NCBI GenBank assembly: GCA_910575815.1
Contig: CAJTFN010000011.1
Location: 62,001-126,000, forward strand
Length of the DNA: 64,000 nucleotides
Direction: 5' to 3'
DNA from: Oscillospiraceae bacterium
GTDB taxonomy: Bacteria > Bacillota > Clostridia > Oscillospirales > Oscillospiraceae
Under the pieces are notes generated by a model. It made no database searches. It saw only the letters and a program-made list of their open reading frames with translations, and was not told where the DNA came from. Of this stretch, positions 25,972 to 33,912 are shown piece by piece (the stretch's first letter is position 1; each line of letters begins with the position of its first letter). The position numbers and the translations under genes are program-made.

Positions 25972-26796
25972 TTGAACGACTACGAGGAACGCAAACAGGC
26001 CCGGATCGACCGCCTCCACGAAAAAGCGGAAAAGGCCCGCGCTGAAAGCCAGTCCTTATTCAAGCAATCCACCGATATGGCGTCCGCCATTCCGTTTGGA
26101 CAGCCTGTCCACGGTCCCGCCGACCGGAAATACCGGGATAAGATCGGCAGGAAAATGGACCAGTCCATTGCCGCCTCGGATAAAGCGGACTACTACGAGC
26201 GCAGAGCAGAAGCGGCGGAGAACAACACCGCCATTTCCTCCGATGACCCGGAGGCCCTTGCCAAGCTGAAGGAGAAGCTGGAAGATTTGCAAATCTCCCA
26301 GACCCGCATGAAGCAGATCAACGCCTACTACAAGAAAAACGGCACCTGCCGGGGCTTTCATGGCCTTTCTGACGAGCTGGCGGACAAGCTGGTGGAGGAT
26401 ATACAGTACCATCCTTGGGACAAGCGGCCCTTTGGCTCTTACGCCCTGGCAAACAACAATCAGAATATTAACGCTGTCAAAAAGCGCATCGAGCAGCTTA
26501 CTATGGCAAAAGAGCTGGGCTATCAGGGCTGGGAGTTTAACGGCGGCAAGGTGGTTGCCAACGCGGATATGAACCGCCTGCAAATCTTTTTCGACGCGAT
26601 CCCCGATGAAGAAGTCCGCAAGGAGCTGAAAGGCCGGGGCTTCAAATGGGCCCGGAGTGTGGGGGCGTGGCAGAGGCAGTTGACGGACAACGCCATCTAT
26701 GCCGCAAGCCGTGTCCAGGCCATCCGGCCCTCCGACGGCTCCGATCCCATCAAAATCCAACCCAAGCGGAAGCCGAAATCCGGCCCACAGCGATAA
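25972..26796 (+). CDS. DUF3560-type protein
   Basis: A 274-residue charged protein starting at TTG 25972, 4 bases after the previous stop. The N-terminal half is coiled-coil-like (YEERKQARIDRLHEKAEKARAES); the middle has the DUF3560 signature (DKADYYERRAEAAENNTAISSDDPEA); the C-terminal region (FFDAIPDEEVRKELKGRGFKWARSVGAWQR) is seen in many ICE and phage proteins. Function unknown. Confidence 0.7.
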   Translation: MNDYEERKQARIDRLHEKAEKARAESQSLFKQSTDMASAIPFGQPVHGPADRKYRDKIGRKMDQSIAASDKADYYERRAEAAENNTAISSDDPEALAKLKEKLEDLQISQTRMKQINAYYKKNGTCRGFHGLSDELADKLVEDIQYHPWDKRPFGSYALANNNQNINAVKKRIEQLTMAKELGYQGWEFNGGKVVANADMNRLQIFFDAIPDEEVRKELKGRGFKWARSVGAWQRQLTDNAIYAASRVQAIRPSDGSDPIKIQPKRKPKSGPQR

Positions 26797-26809
26797 GGAG
26801 GAAAGCGAA

Positions 26810-27172
26810 ATGGAGAACTCCACCACCATCCCGGAGCGCATGAGAGAGATTGAGATTTTCGGCGTCCCCGCCCTGTTCACCAACAAGGCCATTCCCCCGG
26901 AGGCCGTCTACCCCGGCATGTTCCGCTATGAGCTCCAGACCGGGAGCGGTCAGCGTCCCCACTGTCTGGCGGAGGGACCGGGCGGCAAGTTCTTGGGCAC
27001 CGTCCTGACCCCGGTCCCCGTCCCCATGGAGGGCCAGCGGGAGATCGGGCCGGGGGAGCTGTCCCTGGACACCGGGGCCGGGTACTACACCCCCTCCGAG
27101 TTTGAGGAAAAGTATCTGTCCCCGGACTATGACCCCGCCACGCAGAAGGAACGGTATGGAAAAGAAGGCTGA
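26810..27172 (+). CDS. Conserved ICE hypothetical, possible LPD28-type domain
   Basis: A 120-residue protein at ATG 26810 behind AAGGAGG. The segment IFGVPALFTNKAIPPEAVYPGMFRYELQ resembles a small domain found in large polyvalent proteins of ICEs and phages (tentatively LPD28). Function unknown. It overlaps the next gene by 17 bases. Confidence 0.6.
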   Translation: MENSTTIPERMREIEIFGVPALFTNKAIPPEAVYPGMFRYELQTGSGQRPHCLAEGPGGKFLGTVLTPVPVPMEGQREIGPGELSLDTGAGYYTPSEFEEKYLSPDYDPATQKERYGKEG

Positions 27173-27749
27173 TATTATCCCCTTCCTGGAGAGCGTCGTG
27201 GAGGAAAACACCCGGAGCTATCAATCGGATCTCAAACTTGATGAACGCATTTTGCAGGCCGCTATGCTGGAGGTCCGCCAGGAGGATCGGACATTTCTCT
27301 GGATGAGCCGCCCCTGCGGAACACGCTGTCTCCTGGAACGGGAGGTTTTTTTGCGGGAAACAAGCGCACACATCACCTGGACGCACTATGACTACGATGC
27401 CGAGTATATCAAAGCCTTCCGTATCATTGTGGCCCCTGGGCGGCCCGGAGCTTTTGTGCTGGGGAAAATCCAGCCCTTGAACTATGGGGAACAGATACAG
27501 CGCGTCAAACAGAACGCTCTCCCTGTTGAGACCGTGGAAATGACCTTTGAGGACGGAGAAGCCTGTACCATGACATTTGAAGAATACCGCGGGCAGGTCC
27601 ATGCTTTGACCCAGTATCACGGCAAAATTCAACAGATATGCTATAAGCCGGAGAATGAAAATGAGCTGACTTGCATTCTCCAAGCGGAGCGTGCCATCTC
27701 CGCCGCCAGGAAACGGGTCCGCCGTCCCCGGAAGCCACAGACCCGGTAG
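27156..27749 (+). CDS. Conserved ICE hypothetical protein
   Basis: A 197-residue protein starting at ATG 27156 inside the end of the previous gene. It contains RTFLWMSRPCGTRCLLEREVFLR and THYDYDAEYIKAFRIIV; I recognise the type from ICEs but cannot assign a function. The C-terminus is basic (ARKRVRRPRKPQTR). It is the last gene before the IS110-family insertion. Confidence 0.6.
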   Translation: MEKKADIIPFLESVVEENTRSYQSDLKLDERILQAAMLEVRQEDRTFLWMSRPCGTRCLLEREVFLRETSAHITWTHYDYDAEYIKAFRIIVAPGRPGAFVLGKIQPLNYGEQIQRVKQNALPVETVEMTFEDGEACTMTFEEYRGQVHALTQYHGKIQQICYKPENENELTCILQAERAISAARKRVRRPRKPQTR

Positions 27750-27759
27750 CCCACCCCCG

Positions 27760-27786
27760 CACAGCGCCGCTTGCGGCGCTGCTTTA
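27760..27786 (+). terminator. GC-rich palindrome between hypothetical gene and IS
   Basis: CAGCGCCGC-TT-GCGGCGCTG is a perfect 9-bp stem followed by CTTTAG. It may be a weak terminator or the palindromic target beside which the IS110-type element inserted. Confidence 0.5.
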
Positions 27787-27814
27787 GACCAACTAAGCAT
27801 TTGTCAAGAGGAAA

Positions 27815-29098
27815 TTAGGCGGCAAGAGAGAGTTTAGCGGCTCGGTCCCTCATAATTTGGCAATGCAATTCGGGGGAACGTAGCTCAAACGGCTTTTGGT
27901 CCCGGAGAACAGCGAAAATAATGTTGACTATTTTGTGCATGACGGCGCACAGCGCGGATTTGTAGGGCTTCGATTGCCGCTTGCGCTGGAAGTATTCAGC
28001 AAGCACCGGGTTTGCGTAGGTCCCTTTACATCCAGGCTGGATAGAAATGTGGGCGGACATATTCAAAATGCACCGCAAATACTTTGATCCGCGCTTGGAT
28101 ATTTTGCTACGCGTGCCAGTGAATTGGCCGGACTGCCGTTCTGTGGGGTCGAGGCCGCAGAAAGCTACCAACTGTTTCGCGGATTGGAAAGAAGAAACTG
28201 AACCGATTTCAGAGAGGATAACAGCCGCCGCATAATCAGCGATGCCGGGGATGCTCTTGAGCAATTCGGCGTCTGTGCGCAGGCCTGCGTCCGAGCGTAT
28301 CAGGGCGCGGATCTGCAAATCGACTTCACGGATAGATTTTTTGAGGATTTGCAACATAGATACAAGGTTTTTCATGATAACCGCACAGGAAGGGGTGGAT
28401 ATGGCAATGGGCAGGGCATTTCGCGCGGCTTGCCTTAACGCGTGAATCTTTTTCTGCAAGTAAGCGGACTTCCTGGTGACAACAGAAAGGATCGCGCCCT
28501 CAATGTCCTGGTCTGAGGCGGACAGGATCAAGGAAGGCAGCGGAAAGCGCTCCAGAACGCTCAAGGCGGACAGATTTACAAGGGACGAGAAAACTCCCGC
28601 AAAACCGGGAAAGCACTGGTCCAGTTGGGCGTGCAGCCTGCTGCGGTAAGCAATCAGGTCTTGGGTGAGGTCGTAGTGCTGGCGGCAGAGGGAACGCAGA
28701 TCGGCTATCAAATCTGTAGGCAGATTTGTCCTTTTGGCAGCCTTCAGGCGGTAAAGCAGGGCAATCCTGTAGGCGTCCACCCGGTCATTTTTCACTTTTC
28801 GGATACTGATATTTTTTAACGCGCCGCTCTGGATCGGATTGACTACGACTACGTCAAACCCCTCGTTTTTCATAAATTGAAGGACGATCCGATGGTAGTG
28901 GCCGGTGGCTTCCATGATGATGACCGGCGCAGCGCCGTATTGTACGCCAATATCAGTCAGACGGCGTGCCACCTGGGCCATTGACTGCGAGGTATGTGCC
29001 ATTTTTGAGCGCCAGACCACCTCGTTGCCGGGGGCCAGCACGCATATATCGCTTGAGCTCTTGCTGATGTCAAATCCTGCGACCGGTGCTTCTTTCAT
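27815..29098 (-). CDS. IS110-family transposase (DEDD, with Tnp_20 domain)
   Basis: A 427-residue transposase. The RuvC-like N-terminal domain shows the DEDD residues in GFDISKSSSDI, IIMEATGHYH and KNDRVDAYRIALL. The C-terminal transposase_20 domain shows SIPGIADYAAAVILSEIG, FCGLDPTERQSGQ and GTRSKISKRGSKYL, which carries the catalytic-serine region known from IS110 enzymes. GGAGGGATCACCC precedes the start on the minus strand. It is intact and opposite to all neighbouring genes. The 5' non-coding stretch is long, as expected for an IS110 with a bridge RNA. Confidence 0.9.
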   Translation of the reverse strand: MKEAPVAGFDISKSSSDICVLAPGNEVVWRSKMAHTSQSMAQVARRLTDIGVQYGAAPVIIMEATGHYHRIVLQFMKNEGFDVVVVNPIQSGALKNISIRKVKNDRVDAYRIALLYRLKAAKRTNLPTDLIADLRSLCRQHYDLTQDLIAYRSRLHAQLDQCFPGFAGVFSSLVNLSALSVLERFPLPSLILSASDQDIEGAILSVVTRKSAYLQKKIHALRQAARNALPIAISTPSCAVIMKNLVSMLQILKKSIREVDLQIRALIRSDAGLRTDAELLKSIPGIADYAAAVILSEIGSVSSFQSAKQLVAFCGLDPTERQSGQFTGTRSKISKRGSKYLRCILNMSAHISIQPGCKGTYANPVLAEYFQRKRQSKPYKSALCAVMHKIVNIIFAVLRDQKPFELRSPELHCQIMRDRAAKLSLAA

Positions 29099-29410
29099 GG
29101 GTGATCCCTCCTAATTTCGCGGGAATCTTTTTCATTCCTACAAAGGCAGTAAGCTTGTTTGTGACGCGGGTAATCAGACGGGCTGAACCCAACCAACCAA
29201 ATAAAGAACTCTTTGTAGGATGAATGCTCGGTCTAGGCCATAAGTAATTCCATAGGACATGGAAACTCAGCAAGCATGATTTGCAGTTTCATCCCGCTTT
29301 TTATTCAGAGTACCCGATTGTCTGGCCGGGTTCAACCCTTTTCTGATACCGCCTATGCGGTAGTTATATTGTACAAGCAAGTATGTCATCTGTTAAACAC
29401 AGATGACCCT
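29099..29410 (-). ncRNA. Candidate IS110 bridge-RNA region
   Basis: About 310 non-coding bases upstream of the transposase. Hairpins include GTCATCTGT-TAAAC-ACAGATGAC (29384-29406, 9 bp) and ACCGC-CTAT-GCGGT. IS110-group elements encode in this position a bridge RNA that pairs with target and donor DNA. Assignment rests on position and family only; the guide loops were not identified. Confidence 0.4.
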
Positions 29411-29447
29411 TGTTAGGGGCTGACGCCCCTAATACCCCACGAAAAAT

Positions 29448-29524
29448 GCGTCTCACGGTGAGACGCGAAACGAGGCGGCGGAGAACCGCGCCGCCCATTC
29501 AAAATAAATCCCACGGTGAGACAC
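29448..29524. repeat. ICE palindrome, two copies (29448-29466 perfect; 29506-29524)
   Basis: The first is a perfect GCGTCTCAC-G-GTGAGACGC. The second (AAATCCCAC-G-GTGAGACAC) ends 8 bases before the ribosome binding site of the next gene. Confidence 0.85.
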
Positions 29525-29545
29525 GAATCCAAAGGAGGGATCATA

Positions 29546-30466
29546 ATAAGCAGCGGCTATAAAGCTGTACGCAGCAGTCGAGAGATCAGCAGGGATATTC
29601 AAGAGCTATTGGAACAGCTTGATCCAAAGCGTTTCAACAGCATCAACAGAACCGGGAACATCCGGGCGTTCAACAATATCTTGCAAGGACGCTCTGAAAA
29701 AACGGCAGAGACATTTCTTGCCGAATTGCAGGAGAAGGCAGATGGCCGGGCTGCGGAAAAAATTCAAACCATTACGCAGTCGATCACAGAATTTCAAACG
29801 CAGAAATTCCTGCTGTCCCAGCCTTACACCAAGGTCAGCGGTAAAGCGTATAAGTTTGAAATCCGGGATTTTTCTTTCAGTGGTCCCCGAAAAATCATCG
29901 ATCAGCGGCTTTTCAACCGTGCGGCCAAGAGCGGCTTTCCCCCGGATTTCTTTCGGGGGTCTTGTTTTGAGCACGTAACTTTCTTCTGCTTGCCGGACGG
30001 CGCTGATTTTACGGGCTCCCGGTTCAAGGACTGTACATTCGCCGTATGCAGGATCGTCGGCGCCAATTTCAAGGATGCGGTTTTTTACGACAGTGACTTC
30101 CACTCCTGCAAACTGGAAGAAACCTCTTTTGAATGGGCCAATATCGTCCATACCCATTTTCGGGACTGTTCCATCCAATCCGTGAGTTTTCAGAAGGCAA
30201 TGCTGAAATCCTGTTCCACCACCGACTGCGTGATGGATACGGTGGATTTTCGGGAGGCCGTATTGGACGGCAGCACCTACGGCGGGATCACCGCCAGCGG
30301 CATTGTAAATCTGTCCAGCGCAGAGATCAGTCAGGGCGGAGCCACCGCAGAAGAAGTCCGGCATTTGGCTGTTTCCACCTTCCGGGAACTGGGCGTTTCC
30401 ATGTTCCCGGTCCGTCAGCCGTCCGGAAGAAAAAGTGCGGCAAAAAAGAATCAAATCCCACGGTGA
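29546..30466 (+). CDS. Pentapeptide-repeat-like ICE protein, likely ATA start
   Basis: About 306 residues. The N-terminal half is helical (REISRDIQELLEQLDPKRF); the C-terminal half has pentapeptide-type repeats (DGADFTGSRFKDCTFAVCRIVGANFKDAVFYDSDFHSCKLEETSF), which form a right-handed beta-helix. AAAGGAGGG at 29531-29539 points to ATA 29546. The only canonical codon nearby is GTG 29516, which lies inside the palindrome and lacks a binding site. The last codons and stop are themselves part of the next palindrome (30453-30471). Function unknown. Confidence 0.6.
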   Translation: MSSGYKAVRSSREISRDIQELLEQLDPKRFNSINRTGNIRAFNNILQGRSEKTAETFLAELQEKADGRAAEKIQTITQSITEFQTQKFLLSQPYTKVSGKAYKFEIRDFSFSGPRKIIDQRLFNRAAKSGFPPDFFRGSCFEHVTFFCLPDGADFTGSRFKDCTFAVCRIVGANFKDAVFYDSDFHSCKLEETSFEWANIVHTHFRDCSIQSVSFQKAMLKSCSTTDCVMDTVDFREAVLDGSTYGGITASGIVNLSSAEISQGGATAEEVRHLAVSTFRELGVSMFPVRQPSGRKSAAKKNQIPR

Positions 30467-30471
30467 GACGC
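30453..30471. repeat. ICE palindrome upstream of mobC
   Basis: AAATCCCAC-G-GTGAGACGC overlaps the stop codon of the pentapeptide gene and ends 7 bases before the GGAGG of mobC. Confidence 0.85.
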
Positions 30472-30490
30472 AAATCGAAAGGAGGATGCC

Positions 30491-30799
30491 ATGCGAAAAC
30501 GAGAACACTTCATCGGCCTCTGGCTGGATGACAGGGAGTACAGCCACCTCTTGAAGCAATGCTCCGTCTCCGGCCTGAGCACCAGCGCCCTGATCCGGCA
30601 CAGCGTCATGGGGGTCGAGGTCCTCCCACGTCCGCCCGACGCCTACGCCGCCCTGCTTCGGGAGCTGTCCGCCATCGGCAACAACGCCAACCAGATCGCG
30701 TATTGGGCCAATGCCCAGCGAAGCATTTCCGAAGGAGATATTCGGGAGGCCGCCGCCCTGGTTCGGGAGGCGTGGCGGCTGGTGAAGGAGGCGCTGTAA
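30491..30799 (+). CDS. mobC: Relaxosome accessory protein MobC
   Basis: A 102-residue protein with an N-terminal ribbon-helix-helix-like segment (FIGLWLDDREYSHLLKQCSVSGLSTSALIRH) and the MobC signature LLRELSAIGNNANQIAYWAN. It helps the relaxase open DNA at oriT. AAAGGAGG sits before ATG 30491, and the stop overlaps the relaxase start by one base. oriT is probably near the upstream intergenic segment but was not identified. Confidence 0.88.
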   Translation: MRKREHFIGLWLDDREYSHLLKQCSVSGLSTSALIRHSVMGVEVLPRPPDAYAALLRELSAIGNNANQIAYWANAQRSISEGDIREAAALVREAWRLVKEAL

Positions 30800-32112
30800 T
30801 GGCCTACGACAAGATCATCGTCATTCACAGCCGCCTGGACCACTGTCTGGACTACACGCTGAACGAGGAAAAGACCGATCTGAAAAACACCCTGGACTAC
30901 GGCATGAATCCGGCGAAGGCCCGCCTTGTGACGGGGATCAACTGCGACCCGGACCGCGCCCACAGGGAGATGCAGGCCACCAAGCGCCGTTGGGACAAAC
31001 GGGGCGGGATTTTGGGCTATCACATCGTCCACTCGTTTGCCCCCGGCGAAGTGACGCCGGAGGAAGCCCATGAGACCGGGGTGGAGTTCGCCCGCCGTCT
31101 GCTGGGGGACCGCTACGAGGCAGTCGTCTCCACCCATACGGACCGGGAACACCTGCATTGTCATATCGTGTTCAACTCCGTCTCCTTCATGGACGGGAAG
31201 AAGTACCGCAGCGACTTTGAAAGCTATTTCGATACCCTGCGGGAGACCTCCAACGCCGTCAGCCGGGAGCGGGGCCTCTCCGTCATTGAGGCGGAGGGTC
31301 ATGGAAAACAGTATGCCGAGTGGGACGCCGAGCGGACAGGAAAAGCTACCATTTCCGGCCTTGTGCGGCAGGACATTGACGCCGCCATCCGGGAGAGCTT
31401 CACCTTTGAATCCTTCCTGGCGGCTCTGCGGCGGCAAGGGTATACCATTAAATATGGCGAGAATATCAAGCACACCGCCATTACGCCACCGGGAGGCAAA
31501 CGGGCCTTCCGTCTGGACAGCCTGGGAGACGGGTACACCGAGGCGGACATTCGGTCACGGCTGGCCGCTGTTCGGAACGGTGAAGCAACGACACAGCCTA
31601 TGCCGCTGCCTCCCATCATCCCCAAGCGATACCGGGTCCGCAGCGGGAACATCCGCCAGCGGCCCCGGAAGAAGCTCCGGGGATTCCGGGCCCTATATGT
31701 GTACTACTTATATCTCCTGGGCGGTCCCCGCCGGAGACAGCGCCGCCCGCCCCCCTTCTCCGTCCGGGCGGAGGTAACGAGGCTCCACCAGTATCAGCGG
31801 CAGTTTTCCCTCCTGCAAAAATACCGCGTAGACACGGACCGCCAGCTTTCCACGCTGGAGGACGCCCTGCAAGCCCGGATCGACGCCCTGACGGACAGCC
31901 GGAAGGAGCTGTACGGCCAGAGGCGGGAGAGCCTGGACGTGGAGGCGGAAATCGCCGCCGTCAACGGAGAACTCCGCCAGCTCCGCCGGGAGCTGAAAAT
32001 CTGCGGCAGGATCGAGGCGGATATTCCCCGCGTCCGCCAGCAGGTCCGGCTTTGCCGGGAACAGGAGCCCCACGCGCCGGAGCGGGACCGGAAGATCAGA
32101 AAATCCAGATAA
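30799..32112 (+). CDS. Relaxase/mobilization nuclease (MOBP type)
   Basis: Nicks oriT and pilots the transferred strand. The 437-residue protein has the relaxase domain in residues 1-260: the metal-binding histidines are in HTDREHLHCHIVFNS near 113-127, preceded by YHIVHSFAPGEVTPEEAHETG. The nucleophile tyrosine is likely the one in LDYTLNEEKT or the nearby LDYGMNPAK. The C-terminal third is basic and coiled-coil-like. ATG 30799 overlaps the mobC stop. Confidence 0.9.
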   Translation: MAYDKIIVIHSRLDHCLDYTLNEEKTDLKNTLDYGMNPAKARLVTGINCDPDRAHREMQATKRRWDKRGGILGYHIVHSFAPGEVTPEEAHETGVEFARRLLGDRYEAVVSTHTDREHLHCHIVFNSVSFMDGKKYRSDFESYFDTLRETSNAVSRERGLSVIEAEGHGKQYAEWDAERTGKATISGLVRQDIDAAIRESFTFESFLAALRRQGYTIKYGENIKHTAITPPGGKRAFRLDSLGDGYTEADIRSRLAAVRNGEATTQPMPLPPIIPKRYRVRSGNIRQRPRKKLRGFRALYVYYLYLLGGPRRRQRRPPPFSVRAEVTRLHQYQRQFSLLQKYRVDTDRQLSTLEDALQARIDALTDSRKELYGQRRESLDVEAEIAAVNGELRQLRRELKICGRIEADIPRVRQQVRLCREQEPHAPERDRKIRKSR

Positions 32113-32145
32113 TTTTTTAATTTCTGTCATAAAGGAAGTGAGCGA

Positions 32146-32727
32146 ATGGACGTAAGCGCCGAGGCCGCCGATCTGGTGGTTAAAGAGGGCATCCAGGCGA
32201 CAGAGAGCGCCGTGAAGCTGGCGGGGTCCGCCATGAAGAACGTGGCCGCGCTGCTGCTGGCCTTACAGCGCCAGGACAACAAGGTCATCGGCAAGACCAC
32301 CGCCAAGCGGCTGGCCCGGGACCCGGCCCCCGCCGAGGTCATCCCCTTGAAAAAGGAGGATATGCGGCAGTTCAGGAAGCTGGCGAAGGAGTACGGCATT
32401 CTGTACTTCTTTGCGCAGAAAAAAGGAAACGAGAAGGGCATGATCAACGTAGTCACCAACCAAAACTACGCTGCCCAGCTCAACGCCGTCATGATCGCCC
32501 TGGGCTATCCCATTCCCCAGGAGACCCAGGAGGGCGAACCGCCAAAAAAAGCGCAAGCCCCTGCTCCACAAGAGAGGTCCTCGCCCGAGCGCGGGAGTGG
32601 CTTGAATCCCTCCCAGATGACCGGGCCGGATATTGAGATGAAGGAATCCGTGCGGGCGAGGCTGGAGGGGCTGCGGGCTATGGCGGAGAGCCGTTCCAGG
32701 GAAAAGACCAGAGACAAAACACGATAA
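32146..32727 (+). CDS. DUF3801/PcfB-family conjugation protein
   Basis: A 193-residue protein with a helical core (DLVVKEGIQATESAVKLAGSAMKNVAALLLAL) and RQFRKLAKEYGILYFFAQKK, typical of DUF3801 proteins encoded beside relaxases in Tn1549-like elements. PcfB-type members are relaxosome accessory factors. AAGGAAGTGAG precedes ATG 32146. The C-terminus is charged and disordered. Confidence 0.75.
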   Translation: MDVSAEAADLVVKEGIQATESAVKLAGSAMKNVAALLLALQRQDNKVIGKTTAKRLARDPAPAEVIPLKKEDMRQFRKLAKEYGILYFFAQKKGNEKGMINVVTNQNYAAQLNAVMIALGYPIPQETQEGEPPKKAQAPAPQERSSPERGSGLNPSQMTGPDIEMKESVRARLEGLRAMAESRSREKTRDKTR

Positions 32728-32748
32728 CACGAAGGAGGAATTATTTTT

Positions 32749-33627
32749 ATGCCGAGTATCAGCGATATTCTCAAGGGCAAGGCCGCCCGGGACGAGGCCA
32801 GGACGGCGGAGCTCCGGGCTGACCGGGAGAACCTGTCCCTCATGCGGGACGGGGCCCTGGAGGAGATCACCACCAAGCCGGACCGCTACCGGCAGTACCT
32901 TACCTTGCAGGCGGACAACATCCGGTGCAGTGTGGGCAACGTGGCTTTGACCATAGTCCAGATGCCGGAGGCCACCAGGATTGGCACCACGAACTTCTGG
33001 CACGAGCAGGGCCGCTACGTTCTGGACGAGGCCATGAAAGACGGCGCGAAGGTATACGTTCCCCCCAGCGACCCCAAGCGCCGGGGATACTTCATGGGTT
33101 ACTACTATGACGTGAGCCAGACCAATGGCCGCCCCCTGCGGGAAACGGAAGCCCTTACGGACAAGAGCCCCCGGATGATGGCGGCCCTCACCGCCCTCAT
33201 GGACCAGTCCCCCGTGGCGCTGGCGGAGGACAAGGAGATTTCTTCCCCCGCCTTCTATGACGAGGCCAGCTATACCATTTACATCAACCCGGATCAGAAG
33301 CCCTCGACGGTGTTCGCTGCCCTGGCCACGGAGATCGCCTACGCCCGCGCCCATGAGAGGGGTTACAACAAGGGCTTCAAACGGGAGATTTATAAACTGG
33401 ACGCCGAAAGCGTGGGCTACATGGTATGCCGCAGGTTCGGCGTGGAATGCAGCCCCCCGGACGCCAAGTATGTGAACATCCTCTATGACGGCTACCCCGC
33501 TGCCAACCGAGGGGAGGCCCTGGAACAGCTCCGGGGCACGGCCCGAAAAATTGGGGACGGTTTGGATCAGAAGCTGAATCCCCGCCAGCAGGAGCGGAAA
33601 ACGTCCCGCCAGTACGGCAGGAGATAA
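32749..33627 (+). CDS. ArdC-like paralogue with degenerate zinc site
   Basis: A 292-residue relative of the protein at 25017-25967. Shared features are the N-terminal VALTIVQMPEATRIGTTNFW, the middle YDVSQTNGRPLRETE (compare FDVSQTEGRELPS) and the end LDAESVGYMVCRRFG (compare EAESVAYIVCQHFG). At the position of HETAHAKLH it has TEIAYARAH, so both zinc-binding histidines are gone. It is probably a non-catalytic DNA-binding or decoy version. AAGGAGG precedes ATG 32749. Confidence 0.68.
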   Translation: MPSISDILKGKAARDEARTAELRADRENLSLMRDGALEEITTKPDRYRQYLTLQADNIRCSVGNVALTIVQMPEATRIGTTNFWHEQGRYVLDEAMKDGAKVYVPPSDPKRRGYFMGYYYDVSQTNGRPLRETEALTDKSPRMMAALTALMDQSPVALAEDKEISSPAFYDEASYTIYINPDQKPSTVFAALATEIAYARAHERGYNKGFKREIYKLDAESVGYMVCRRFGVECSPPDAKYVNILYDGYPAANRGEALEQLRGTARKIGDGLDQKLNPRQQERKTSRQYGRR

Positions 33628-33640
33628 GGCCGCCCTATCC

Positions 33641-33798
33641 GGGTGTGTTCCCCCCTGGGAGGGTACGCCGCCGGTCCCTGCCAGTCAAGGCCGGACGATT
33701 GCTGGCGCAATCGCCCGCGAGCCGGCCAGTTTGAGAACTGGCCGGGCCTTGACAGACAGCGCCCGCCGGCGTTTCTGGTAATCAAGGGGAACACACCC
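33641..33798 (+). ncRNA. Highly structured intergenic element, unassigned
   Basis: Nested perfect inverted repeats: an outer 13-bp stem (33641-33653 with 33786-33798), a 6-bp stem (33665-33670 with 33767-33772), a 9-bp stem (33684-33692 with 33745-33753), and two inner hairpins. The inner ones are CGATTGC/GCAATCG with loop TGGC at 33696-33713, and a 10-bp CCGGCCAGTT/AACTGGCCGG with loop TGAG at 33722-33745. The whole forms a branched structure of about 158 bases, followed by a terminator-like hairpin. It could be a regulatory RNA, or a DNA element such as oriT or a single-strand origin. Confidence 0.55.
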
Positions 33799-33800
33799 CC

Positions 33801-33825
33801 AAAGCCGCCTGACGGCGGCTTTGTC
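33801..33825 (+). terminator. Hairpin after the structured element
   Basis: AAAGCCGCC-TGAC-GGCGGCTTT is a 9-bp stem followed by GTC; the T-run is within the stem end. It lies between the structured element and the surface-protein gene and may act as attenuator. Confidence 0.55.
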
Positions 33826-33912
33826 TATCCTGGGAAGTGGTTCTTCCCCTTCCGGCCAGGGGGACCACAGGTCCCCCCGGCCTGCCCTAAACTAAAATTG
33901 GAGGTTTTGCAA

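Larger units (their letters stand above)
27790..29410 (-). mobile_element. IS110-family insertion sequence (ends approximate)
   Basis: The transposase gene plus about 300 bases of non-coding sequence upstream of it. IS110 elements lack clear terminal inverted repeats, so the ends are estimates: near 27790 downstream of the transposase stop and near 29380-29410 upstream. The ICE palindromes resume at 29448. Confidence 0.6.

Noticed and set aside
29516-29545. GTG 29516 as start of the pentapeptide-like gene
   Set aside because: It lies inside the ICE palindrome with no ribosome binding site upstream, whereas a strong one directly precedes ATA 29546.
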